Assembly (NCBI GenBank): GCA_024277285.1
Contig: JAJRVM010000348.1
Span: 1-26,200 of the forward strand
From: Planctomycetota bacterium
GTDB taxonomy: Bacteria > Planctomycetota > Planctomycetia > Pirellulales > Pirellulaceae
DNA: 26,200 nt
Reading direction: 5' to 3'
Position 1 is the stretch's first letter. Each line of letters starts with the position of its first letter. Below the pieces are notes generated by a model. That model did not search any database, was not told where the DNA came from, and saw nothing but the letters and a program-made list of their open reading frames with translations. This document shows, one piece after another, positions 16,062 through 23,847 of the stretch. A program made the position numbers and the translations under genes.

Positions 16062-16067
16062 CTCCTT
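16062..16067 (-). promoter_or_regulatory. infC: Shine-Dalgarno sequence that fixes the infC ATC start
   Basis: On the minus strand AAGGAG is followed by six bases (AATACA) and then ATC. No canonical start codon lies at a suitable distance from it, so it decides the non-canonical start. Confidence 0.85.
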
Positions 16068-16552
16068 GGAGATCTATGTTCAAGTAGCAAGCACGTTTTC
16101 AGTTCACGACACATTCAGTTCACGATAAGGCGGCAGCCCGAGCCGCTGCATTCGACCGGATACGATCGCGCGACAAGCCGAAGGCAAACGGCGCAACGCG
16201 AGCGGCAGGCAGCGGAAACCATGCGGACAACAGAGGCACTCTTCGCCGTCAAACGTTCCATTAGAAATATGGCCGCAGTACCCGTATCGATTAGCGCGAT
16301 TCGCGTGAGGAACCGCAGTGTCAAAGAATTTTTTTGAGTCACGTTTCGATGGTGAACCGATGAACACACGGTCGGTCGAACGACACTGGATCGCCGCAAC
16401 GCCCCGTTTGGGATAACCCTGTGTCGGATGACCCTGCCCCGATGTGAACGAGTAGTGCGCGAAAAACGTGGTGCTAACACACATCAAATACCGGGCAGAA
16501 AGGAGCCGAGCTGGCGACTCACCGGGAGCGACAGACGAATCAACACTTGTTC

Positions 16553-16632
16553 GCCGGCGTGAGCCGGCCGGAGACTCGCGCGGACGATCCGGACGAACCA
16601 ACCCCGGCAAGTTTACACGGTTGTCCGGATCG
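16553..16632 (+). ncRNA. Candidate structured RNA in the 776-bp gap between trkA and infC
   Basis: GCCGGC (16553-16558) and GCCGGC (16563-16568) form a 6-bp stem closed by the tetraloop GTGA, a GNRA loop if read on the plus strand. Just beyond, CGATCCGGACGAACC (16585-16599) pairs with GGTTGTCCGGATCG (16619-16632) with one bulge. Two adjacent stems in a gene-free gap suggest a structured transcript or a trkA terminator region. I match it to no known RNA family; RNase P, tmRNA and SRP RNA hallmarks were looked for and not seen. The rest of 16068-16831 has open frames but none with family resemblance. Confidence 0.3.
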
Positions 16633-16831
16633 AAGCAAGGGCGAAACTTGGATCGAAAAAGAGCACCAAGAGAGCGCCAAAAGAGCGATTGTGCTGGAAC
16701 ATACCGTTGAGGATTCGTGGTTCCGCTGGTTTGGCCGGTGACGCAAGGGCCGTCCTCGGCGGCAAGAAATCCGCAATCTTAGGAGCACGTACGCACTTCG
16801 GGCGTGGACAAGGCGGGACAACGTCCATGCG

Positions 16832-17497
16832 TCACTTCATCTCTCGCAGTGCACCCAACTCCTCGTGACGTCCGACCACTAGCAGCAATTGGTCCGCCTC
16901 CATCTCGAAATCGCCCGCCGGGAACATGGTCAGCTTGCCTGACATCGCGTCCTTGATGCCGACGATCCACACACCGTACTCTTGCCGAATATTCAACTCG
17001 TGCAGCGTTTTCTTCGCGAAGGAATCGGGCACGGCAATCTCGATGAAGCTGTAGTCAGGATCGATGGGCAGAAAGTCGACGATGTTTGTCCAGGTCATCC
17101 GATCGGCCAGTTCTTCAGCAATCTCGATCTCTGGAAAAATGACGCGCCCGACGCCTAGACTCTTGAGGATCTTCCCGTGTTCTTGGGTGACGCCTTTGAC
17201 GATCACTTCACGTGCACCCAGCTCTTTGGCGTGCAAGGTCGCCAGTAACGACCGCGTAATGTCTTCCCCCATGCTCACGAACACGGCATCGGCATCTTTG
17301 ACCGGCAAGTTCCCGATCGTTTCACGCTCAGTGGCGTCACCGATTATCGCCTCGTAGACCACATCCTTGAGCGCGTCGACCCTATCGCTCGACGCATCAA
17401 TCGCCGTCACGCGACATCCGTTCTTGCACAACCGCTGGGCCAGTGCCGAACCGAACGACCCGAGTCCGATGACGATGAAGTGTTTCGTGTTTGACAT
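16832..17497 (-). CDS. trkA: Potassium-uptake regulatory subunit (KtrA/TrkA family, RCK domain)
   Basis: A 221-residue cytoplasmic regulator that gates the partner membrane channel in response to nucleotide. The N-terminal RCK domain begins with the Rossmann motif GLGSFG (11-16), and Asp34 ends beta-2, favouring NAD(H)/ATP-type binding. A linker leads to a C-terminal RCK_C domain (about 135-218). One RCK unit per chain is the KtrA pattern, unlike the duplicated E. coli TrkA. It starts with ATG 6 bp after the stop of the trkH/ktrB gene, so the two are cotranscribed and make one transporter. Confidence 0.94.
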   Translation of the reverse strand: MSNTKHFIVIGLGSFGSALAQRLCKNGCRVTAIDASSDRVDALKDVVYEAIIGDATERETIGNLPVKDADAVFVSMGEDITRSLLATLHAKELGAREVIVKGVTQEHGKILKSLGVGRVIFPEIEIAEELADRMTWTNIVDFLPIDPDYSFIEIAVPDSFAKKTLHELNIRQEYGVWIVGIKDAMSGKLTMFPAGDFEMEADQLLLVVGRHEELGALREMK

Positions 17498-17503
17498 GCG
17501 GGT

Positions 17504-19039
17504 TTATCCAATTAATGGTTCTTCATCAGGGTAAGTTTTCTTCCTGCCTTGTTCGCCCAATGAGAGTGCGACGAACACGGAAATCGGTCCCAAACGACCG
17601 AGAAACATAAGTAAAACGATGACCAGGCGGCTTGCTGCCGTCAGGTGACTGGTCAATCCGGTACTCAGGCCCACGGTACCGAGCGCCGAAACGACTTCGA
17701 ACAGGGCATCGAGAAAAGCGTCACTCGATTGCGAGTGTGGAACCGTCGACTGTTCTAAGATCAACACAACCGTCAAGGCGATCGACGCGACAACGGTAAA
17801 CAGCATGGCCGTCGCCGTGGCCCGATTGACGATCGTCTGGGGAATGGTTCGCCGAAACAGACTCAGTCGTTGCTGACCCCAAAACGTCGACACGGCCTGA
17901 AACACCAGAACCATGAACGTCGAGACCTTGAAGCCGCCGCCCGTCGAACAGGGGCCTGCACCGATGGCCATCAACAACACGCTCAGAAAGAGTGTCGCGT
18001 TCGTCAACGACGCGATATCAACGGTATTGAATCCAGCAGTCCGGCAGGAGACGGAATGAAAAAACGCCGCCATCGGCCGCTGCCAAACCGGGATTTCGCG
18101 AAATACGCCATCCCACTCGAGAGCGAGAAATACGAGCGTGCCGAGGACCAGAAATACGGGCGTCCCGATGAGCATAATCTTTGAATGGAGTGCAAGGCGA
18201 TCCCAACGACTGCCACGCGGAAGATGGCGACAGCGTGCCATATCGAGAATCACGGGAAATCCAATTCCGCCAACAATCACCAGCCCGCAGATCGTGAGGT
18301 TAACAACGACGTCACCTTGAAACCGTGTCAGGCTATCATCGTGCAGCGAAAACCCTGCGTTGCAAAACGCCGAAATCGAGTGAAAGAGCGCATGCCACAT
18401 GGCCACTGGCAGAGGATCGCTGGATAGATTACGCAACGTCAGCACCATAAAGCCAAAACCTTCGCAGAACATCGTCAATGCGAAGACTCGGCGAAGAATC
18501 CAGCCTAGATCGACGTCATCTCCCGCCCCCAACGTCTCGGAAACCACCGCTCTTGTTCGCAGACCGTGGCGGTGACGAAACTGCACCATCACAAACGTCG
18601 TGACGGTCATGATGCCGATCCCACCCAATTGAATAAGCAGCAGGATCACAAGCTGCCCAAAAAATGAAAAGTCATGTTCGGTCGAACGTACGATGAGCCC
18701 CGTGACACAGGTCGCGCTGGTTGACGTAAAGACGGCATCGAGCCAAGAAATAGGCTGACGAGCACTCTGATGGCAGACGGGTTGGGCCAGAAGTGTCGTC
18801 CCCAGGACAATGAGTCCGATGTACCACACGAACGAAGCTCGTGCCGGGTACTTGACGACGGAACCGGTAACTTGTGGCATCGTGAGTATGGCGACTGGCG
18901 TTCCGAGAGCAAAGGTCGTTAATCCAAGAACCTTTCCCCAGAACGTAGGAGCATCAAAACAACGGGAGCCACGGTCGCCGTCGAGCCACCGGAGCCACGG
19001 ACAAGCCACTGATTGTCGACGTTCCGACCGCCGTTGCAC
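17504..19039 (-). CDS. trkH: Potassium-uptake transmembrane subunit, TrkH/KtrB family
   Basis: An inner-membrane K+ channel-like transporter of 511 residues. It has the four pore-loop repeats of the superfamily, each with the selectivity-filter glycine: TCVTGL (110-115), FCNAGF (225-230), CRTAGFN (332-338) and LGTVGLSTG (453-461), with hydrophobic helices between. AGPCSTGGGFK (361-371) matches the cytoplasmic loop region characteristic of KtrB/TrkH. The most upstream start is a GTG at 19039, four bases after a perfect 32-bp palindrome; the first ~30 residues are charged and not clearly family-like, so the true start may be a little downstream (a GTG at 19009 is the next). trkA follows after 6 bp. 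Confidence 0.93.
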   Translation of the reverse strand: MQRRSERRQSVACPWLRWLDGDRGSRCFDAPTFWGKVLGLTTFALGTPVAILTMPQVTGSVVKYPARASFVWYIGLIVLGTTLLAQPVCHQSARQPISWLDAVFTSTSATCVTGLIVRSTEHDFSFFGQLVILLLIQLGGIGIMTVTTFVMVQFRHRHGLRTRAVVSETLGAGDDVDLGWILRRVFALTMFCEGFGFMVLTLRNLSSDPLPVAMWHALFHSISAFCNAGFSLHDDSLTRFQGDVVVNLTICGLVIVGGIGFPVILDMARCRHLPRGSRWDRLALHSKIMLIGTPVFLVLGTLVFLALEWDGVFREIPVWQRPMAAFFHSVSCRTAGFNTVDIASLTNATLFLSVLLMAIGAGPCSTGGGFKVSTFMVLVFQAVSTFWGQQRLSLFRRTIPQTIVNRATATAMLFTVVASIALTVVLILEQSTVPHSQSSDAFLDALFEVVSALGTVGLSTGLTSHLTAASRLVIVLLMFLGRLGPISVFVALSLGEQGRKKTYPDEEPLIG

Positions 19040-19043
19040 AAGC

Positions 19044-19075
19044 CCCTATCGTCCGAGACGTCTCGGACGATAGGG
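19044..19075. promoter_or_regulatory. Perfect 32-bp palindrome upstream of trkH
   Basis: Each half is CCCTATCGTCCGAGAC, joined without a spacer to its reverse complement (centre ACGT at 19058-19061). It could be a dimeric operator for a regulator, or a hairpin that hides the trkH translation start, whose GTG lies four bases away. It also lies 76 bp past the sulfatase stop, so a termination role is possible, although no T-run follows. Confidence 0.8.
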
Positions 19076-19151
19076 ACTGACGCGGACGACGAGTCACCGA
19101 TGCACGTGCCGCGTCAGGGCGTGCATGCGCGACCGTTCCATGCGCCACCGT

Positions 19152-20696
19152 TCATTGGCCACGAGAAGATTGCGGCAAGAAACGCACCTTGCGGTCGTTG
19201 TCCTGCCGCTGACCAGCGGTACTGCGTCCCTCCGTTACCTGCAGATCCAACAGCTGAGTCATCCGCGCGACAATCTCCGGATGCTGATCAGCAACGTTCA
19301 CCGTCTCGGCTGGATCCGCATCGAGGTCAAACAGTTGCCGTGGCGGCAGACCGCGGTCCCGGGCAACCTTCGGCTTCGGGTCGCTCCATCCCCCCGACCC
19401 AGGACAGAATGCCAGCTTCCACTTTCCCGACCGGATGGCAAACGAACCGTTGATCGAGTGATGAACCGTACTCTCGCGCAACGGCTCACTCAGGTTCTCT
19501 CCGTCCAGCACCGGCAGAAAACTCGTGCTGTCCTCGGCCGCATTGTCCGGCAGCTCTTTTCCAAGAATATCGGCACAAGTGCGCATTAAGTCGGTGAGGC
19601 AGATTGTCTGATCAGACTCGGTCCCCGCCTTGACACGTCCGGGCCAACGAACCACGAACGCAATACGATGCCCGCCTTCAAAGATGTCGGCTTTGTGACC
19701 TCGGTAAATCAAACTGGGCTTATGTCCATACATGGCCAGCTCGTCGAAATCCGCGCGTGGAGAGCAGCCGTTATCACTGGTAAAGATCAAGACGGTCCGC
19801 TGATCTTCGCCCGCATCCACCAGGGCCTGCATGACACGTCCGACGGTGCTATCGACCTGCAAAGTAAAATCGCCGTACACGTTGGTACCACTCTTGCCAA
19901 GAAACTCGCCTGTCGGCAGAATCGGAGTGTGTGGCGCCGGCAACGCCAAGTAGAGCAAGAACGGTTTGTCACGCTTCGCTTGTTCGTGGATAAACTCGAC
20001 AGCTTTTTTCGTAAAGACCTCGAGCACTTCCGCATGGTCGAAATCCGCTCCGGTTAGACCTTCGCGCCACAATTGCTGCTCGTCATGATTCACCGTCGTG
20101 CGGTTCGGTGCCGCCGTCACGCGATCGTTTTCGACGTACACGTACGGTGGCATGTCGAGAGAACCACTGTGACATAGGTAATAGTCGAAGCCATTGGCCG
20201 ACGGCCCGTTGGTCACCGGCTGACCAAAGTCGATCTCGCGAGGCTTGTCCGCCGGATGGGCCCAGTCCCAACCCAAATGCCATTTGCCGATACACCCTGT
20301 GTAGTAGCCGTTCTGCTGAAGAAAACGGGCAACCGTCATGCGTTGTGGGTCAATCAGATGACGCGAAGTACCACCGAGCACGCCACGCGCCAGCCGACTT
20401 CGCCAGGCGTAACGTCCCGTCAGGATGCCGTAGCGAGTTGGCGTGCATACAGCGGAACCGGAATGAGCATCGTTGAAACGGATCCCCTCGGCGGCCAACC
20501 GATCCATATGAACCGTCTGCCAGGCGGCGGATTCGTTGTAGCACGAAACGTCACCGATCCCCAAGTCGTCAGCCAAGATATAGACGATATTCGGGTGCGT
20601 ATCGTCGGTGGGTCGTGCCAACGCCGCTCGGTCGAACGCCCCCACCAATAAGCCGGCACCCAGGAAGGCATGAAGAATGTTTCGACGATTTCGCAT
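19152..20696 (-). CDS. Secreted sulfatase (formylglycine-dependent, arylsulfatase family)
   Basis: Hydrolyses sulfate esters, most likely of polysaccharides outside the cytoplasm. The 514-residue protein starts with a signal peptide (MRNRRNILHAFLGAGLLVGA, cleavage near ALA-RP). The formylglycine motif C-x-P-x-R is Cys84-Thr-Pro-Thr-Arg88 inside SGSAVCTPTRYGILTGR, and metal-binding Asp43/Asp44 lie in LADDLG. The second family signature, YYTGCIGKWHLG, follows near 130-141, and TSDNGCSP supplies later metal and sulfate ligands. A Cys-type site needs the formylglycine-generating enzyme, not seen in this window. It is third in a minus-strand series after the amidohydrolase (48 bp gap). Substrate cannot be predicted from the sequence alone. 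Confidence 0.95.
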   Translation of the reverse strand: MRNRRNILHAFLGAGLLVGAFDRAALARPTDDTHPNIVYILADDLGIGDVSCYNESAAWQTVHMDRLAAEGIRFNDAHSGSAVCTPTRYGILTGRYAWRSRLARGVLGGTSRHLIDPQRMTVARFLQQNGYYTGCIGKWHLGWDWAHPADKPREIDFGQPVTNGPSANGFDYYLCHSGSLDMPPYVYVENDRVTAAPNRTTVNHDEQQLWREGLTGADFDHAEVLEVFTKKAVEFIHEQAKRDKPFLLYLALPAPHTPILPTGEFLGKSGTNVYGDFTLQVDSTVGRVMQALVDAGEDQRTVLIFTSDNGCSPRADFDELAMYGHKPSLIYRGHKADIFEGGHRIAFVVRWPGRVKAGTESDQTICLTDLMRTCADILGKELPDNAAEDSTSFLPVLDGENLSEPLRESTVHHSINGSFAIRSGKWKLAFCPGSGGWSDPKPKVARDRGLPPRQLFDLDADPAETVNVADQHPEIVARMTQLLDLQVTEGRSTAGQRQDNDRKVRFLPQSSRGQ

Positions 20697-20744
20697 AGGA
20701 ACGACGCCCTCTGAAAGGATAGGGAAATACTGATCTCCACTTGA

Positions 20745-22442
20745 CTACGGTTGACGCCCAGGTCCGTAAACAACACGCCCCGGCATCGCACCCGTATGCC
20801 GACCGTCGCGAATGACCAACTGACCGTTGACCAACACATGAACCATTCCGGTGGCTAGTTGGTGTGGTTGGGCGTACGTCGCGTGATCCTGAATCTGGTC
20901 GGCGGAAAAGACGACCACGTCCGCAAAATAATTCGGCTTGAGCATGCCGCGCTGACGGATTCGCAAGTTGCGTGCAGGCAGCGATGTCAGGCGGCGGATC
21001 GCCTCAGGTAACGTGATCACGCGCTCGTCGCGCACATATTTGCCGAGCAGTCTTGCGAAATTCCCATAGGCACGCGGATGGGCTCCGGACTTGAGGAACA
21101 CGCCTTCAGGGGCCTGCGAAGCGGCGTCCGAGCAAAAGCTTATCCATGGCAGTCGGATCTGTCGTCGAATGTTCTGCTCTGACATCAAGAAGTATACGGT
21201 GCCAACACGACTGCCGTCCTCGACCACCAGATCCATCGCCGTTTCCTCGGGCGATTTCCCGCGAAGTCGGGCAACTTCTGCAAGCGTCTTGCCCGTCAGC
21301 GACTTAAGTTGCTCATTACGAAATCCGACCAACAAGACTTTATCCGGCGAGCCGGACAGCAGTAAAAGATTCTCCCATTCGTCAGATGGTATCTGCATCT
21401 CGCGCATCACTTTCAGACGCGTCTTGGGATCGCGCAACCTTTCGGCCCACGCGTGGTAACCGCCCTCTTGAACCCACGGTGGCATCGATGCATCAAGTCC
21501 GGTTGCGGCGGCCGTATAGGTGTACATGTCGGCGGTCATCTGGATGCCCGCGCGTCGCGCCGCCTCGACTCTCGCGATCACGGAGTCCAGTTTGTGCCAA
21601 TTCGATTCACCGGCGGCCTTGAGATGATAGATCTCCGTACGAATCCCTGCCTCCTTCGCAATCCGGATGGCCTCGTCGACACCCGCTTCTAGCTGATTTC
21701 CTTCGCTACGAATGTGTGTGATGTACAGACCGTCATACTGTGCGGCCACCTTACACAACTCGATCAGTTCGTCTGTCTTCGCATAGAAGGCCGGCGCATA
21801 GATCAGCGCCGAAGCCACGCCCAGCGCGCCCTCTTGCATGGCCTGCCGAACCAACGCTTTCATGCGCGCAAGTTCACGACGCGACGGGCCTCGGTCTTCA
21901 AACCCAACTTCATGGACGCGAACCGTCGTCGCACCAATAAAGGATGCGACATTGCACGAAACGCCTCGACGCGTGAGATACTCGAGGTATTGGTTAAGGG
22001 TCGACCACTGAATATCGTAATAAATGTCACTCTGCCCGTCCTTGCACCACTGCTTGAGGCGATCGTTCCACGGTCCCCACGACATCCCTTCGCCGAACAC
22101 CTCCAACGTAACGCCCTGTCGCAATTCACCGACCGAACGACCGTCCTCGATGAGCGAATCGACGGCCCAACTGAGCATATTGATAAAGCCTGGTGCAACG
22201 GCCAATCCATCGACGTCGATCACGCGATCCGCCGTGCGGCCCGACAAATCGCCGATCACGGCAATACGATCACCACTTATTCCAACGTCGGCGACAACGG
22301 GCGGCCTCCCCGATCCGTCGTACACATCGCCCCCGCGAAGAATCACGTCAAGATCAGCAGCTCGCAGCGACGCGATCAATACGACCGAAACGCAACCGAT
22401 CAGGAATGCGGCCTTCGCTCGGTCGTGGTTTCTGGTTTTCAT
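20745..22442 (-). CDS. Secreted D-aminoacylase-like amidohydrolase with altered metal site
   Basis: A 565-residue TIM-barrel amidohydrolase related to N-acyl-D-amino-acid deacylases, exported by a signal peptide (hydrophobic core AAFLIGCVSVVLIASL, cleavage near residue 28). The ATG at 22442 opens this peptide. Where characterised D-aminoacylases have the first metal motif HxH after APGFID, this protein has APGFINMLSWA (82-92), so both histidines are missing. The bridging Cys position is within TLEVFGEG (Glu114 nearby). The later ligands are kept: His243 (THIRSEG), His273 (YHLKAAG) and the catalytic Asp439 (FCSDAAS). An RAYGNFARLLG stretch (457-467) also matches the family. It probably binds one metal and hydrolyses N-acylated substrates, but the altered site makes the reaction uncertain. 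Confidence 0.85.
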   Translation of the reverse strand: MKTRNHDRAKAAFLIGCVSVVLIASLRAADLDVILRGGDVYDGSGRPPVVADVGISGDRIAVIGDLSGRTADRVIDVDGLAVAPGFINMLSWAVDSLIEDGRSVGELRQGVTLEVFGEGMSWGPWNDRLKQWCKDGQSDIYYDIQWSTLNQYLEYLTRRGVSCNVASFIGATTVRVHEVGFEDRGPSRRELARMKALVRQAMQEGALGVASALIYAPAFYAKTDELIELCKVAAQYDGLYITHIRSEGNQLEAGVDEAIRIAKEAGIRTEIYHLKAAGESNWHKLDSVIARVEAARRAGIQMTADMYTYTAAATGLDASMPPWVQEGGYHAWAERLRDPKTRLKVMREMQIPSDEWENLLLLSGSPDKVLLVGFRNEQLKSLTGKTLAEVARLRGKSPEETAMDLVVEDGSRVGTVYFLMSEQNIRRQIRLPWISFCSDAASQAPEGVFLKSGAHPRAYGNFARLLGKYVRDERVITLPEAIRRLTSLPARNLRIRQRGMLKPNYFADVVVFSADQIQDHATYAQPHQLATGMVHVLVNGQLVIRDGRHTGAMPGRVVYGPGRQP

Positions 22443-22507
22443 TTCGTTATTCGGCTTTCGTTCGGCTTTTGGAGAGTGAATTTGCACGTATTCTCAGCAC
22501 GTGTCGA

Positions 22508-23665
22508 TCAGGGAAGACTCGCCGACCACCGACGTCGTAGGGCCGCGATTTCCGGATGACTGGGCGCCAATCGATGGGCACGTTTCAAAGTGGACACGGC
22601 CTCCTCTCGCCTTCCCACGTCATACCGAACTTTGGCAAGACGTATGAGGGCGTCGACATCATGGTCATTTCGAAGCAGGGCCATATTCAGACTGTGTTCG
22701 GTGTTCAGCAGACTTCGCAAGCGATCATATTGGGCAAACGATTCCTGTGCCGCCTCCTGCTTGCCCTCGCGGCCCAACAGCAGTCCCAGCCAATAGTGGG
22801 CGATCGCGAAATTGGGGTCAATCTCCAACGCCTCTCGATAGTACTGTTCGGCGACACTCGTCTCGCCTTGAAGGTCGAAAGCTCGTCCCAAATGGGCTGT
22901 CCCCCAAGCCTGTCGTCCACGGATGTCGTTATATTTTTCCAGCAACGTGGTGGCGGCCTGCCAGTCATCCATCGCCAACTGATTGATCGCCAGCTCGCCC
23001 AAAGCGAATGCATCACGATCGTTATCCTGCAACATGCGTTGAAGTCGGGACATCGCCTCCCGATAATCGCCCCGTTCGTGCAGTAGCATGCATAGTTTCT
23101 CTTCCGCCGGTCGAAAATCGCTCATCCGGTCCAATGCCGATCGATACTCCTGTTCAGCCTTGTCGTGCATCATCAACTTGGCGTAGGCTAGCCCCAAATA
23201 ATAGTGTCCCTCGGCGAGATGCGGCGCCGCATTGACGGCCTGCTGAAACTGCCCTAAGGCTCGGGCATACCGTTGTTGGTGGAAACTTTGATAACCGAGA
23301 CGAAAGAGACCGCCAAACTGTTTCTCCGCGACGCGAAGTTCGTGAGAATTTTGTGAAAACGTCGCGAGACCCGACTTCCCGACGCCACTTGACGCATCCG
23401 GACTGCTCGGCAACGGACGGTCCGAGGTGTCATGTCCCAATGCTTGCGCGGTCACGCCAGCCGAGTCCGTTTGCGGACCACGATCGATCAAGCTCGGCGC
23501 CACAAACCGTCGCACCACAGTCCCTCCGCCGATCCCTCCTACGAAGCACACCACAACGACGATTGGTATCCATAACGGCACGCGACGCGGTCGCGAATCG
23601 GAGGGCGCGGCGTGTCGATGCGTCTGAGACGTGTGGCGTCGTCGTTGCTTGCGAGGACGGGACAT
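22508..23665 (-). CDS. TPR-repeat membrane-anchored protein
   Basis: A 385-residue protein with a basic N-terminus, one transmembrane helix (about 29-51, IPIVVVVCFVGGIGGGTVV), a flexible linker and a series of tetratricopeptide repeats from about residue 117 to the end. The pattern is plain in A-x-x-Y-L-G-L-A-Y-A...A-E-x-x-Y-R-x-A-L units and in the last copies near 270-300 and 345-375. TPRs bind protein partners, so this is probably a scaffold facing the periplasm or the compartment outside the inner membrane. The ATG at 23665 is divergent from the ASPIC/UnbV gene, 182 bp away. Together with the downstream amidohydrolase and sulfatase it could form one transcript (gaps of 65 and 48 bp). Confidence 0.87.
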   Translation of the reverse strand: MSRPRKQRRRHTSQTHRHAAPSDSRPRRVPLWIPIVVVVCFVGGIGGGTVVRRFVAPSLIDRGPQTDSAGVTAQALGHDTSDRPLPSSPDASSGVGKSGLATFSQNSHELRVAEKQFGGLFRLGYQSFHQQRYARALGQFQQAVNAAPHLAEGHYYLGLAYAKLMMHDKAEQEYRSALDRMSDFRPAEEKLCMLLHERGDYREAMSRLQRMLQDNDRDAFALGELAINQLAMDDWQAATTLLEKYNDIRGRQAWGTAHLGRAFDLQGETSVAEQYYREALEIDPNFAIAHYWLGLLLGREGKQEAAQESFAQYDRLRSLLNTEHSLNMALLRNDHDVDALIRLAKVRYDVGRREEAVSTLKRAHRLAPSHPEIAALRRRWSASLP

Positions 23666-23847
23666 AAACAGGACCTGCCGGCGGGCGCGGCCGGGCCGAT
23701 GCGGGCTGAACCATCGACGCCGGAGTGGGGGAGGATTTTCGCAAACTTCATTCTACAATGGACGGACCGCCAAGCGAGACAGGGTCCGGGACGAACATAC
23801 GAAAGCAAGGGCCGAGCAATGGTTCTAGCGATGAGAAAGGATGGACG

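Noticed and set aside
16104..16610. 168-codon minus-strand frame upstream of infC
   Set aside because: No family motif, no ribosome-binding site and an Arg/Ser-rich composition typical of non-coding frames in this GC-rich genome.
21714..22559. 281-codon plus-strand frame
   Set aside because: It is antisense to the amidohydrolase gene, whose family motifs are clear.
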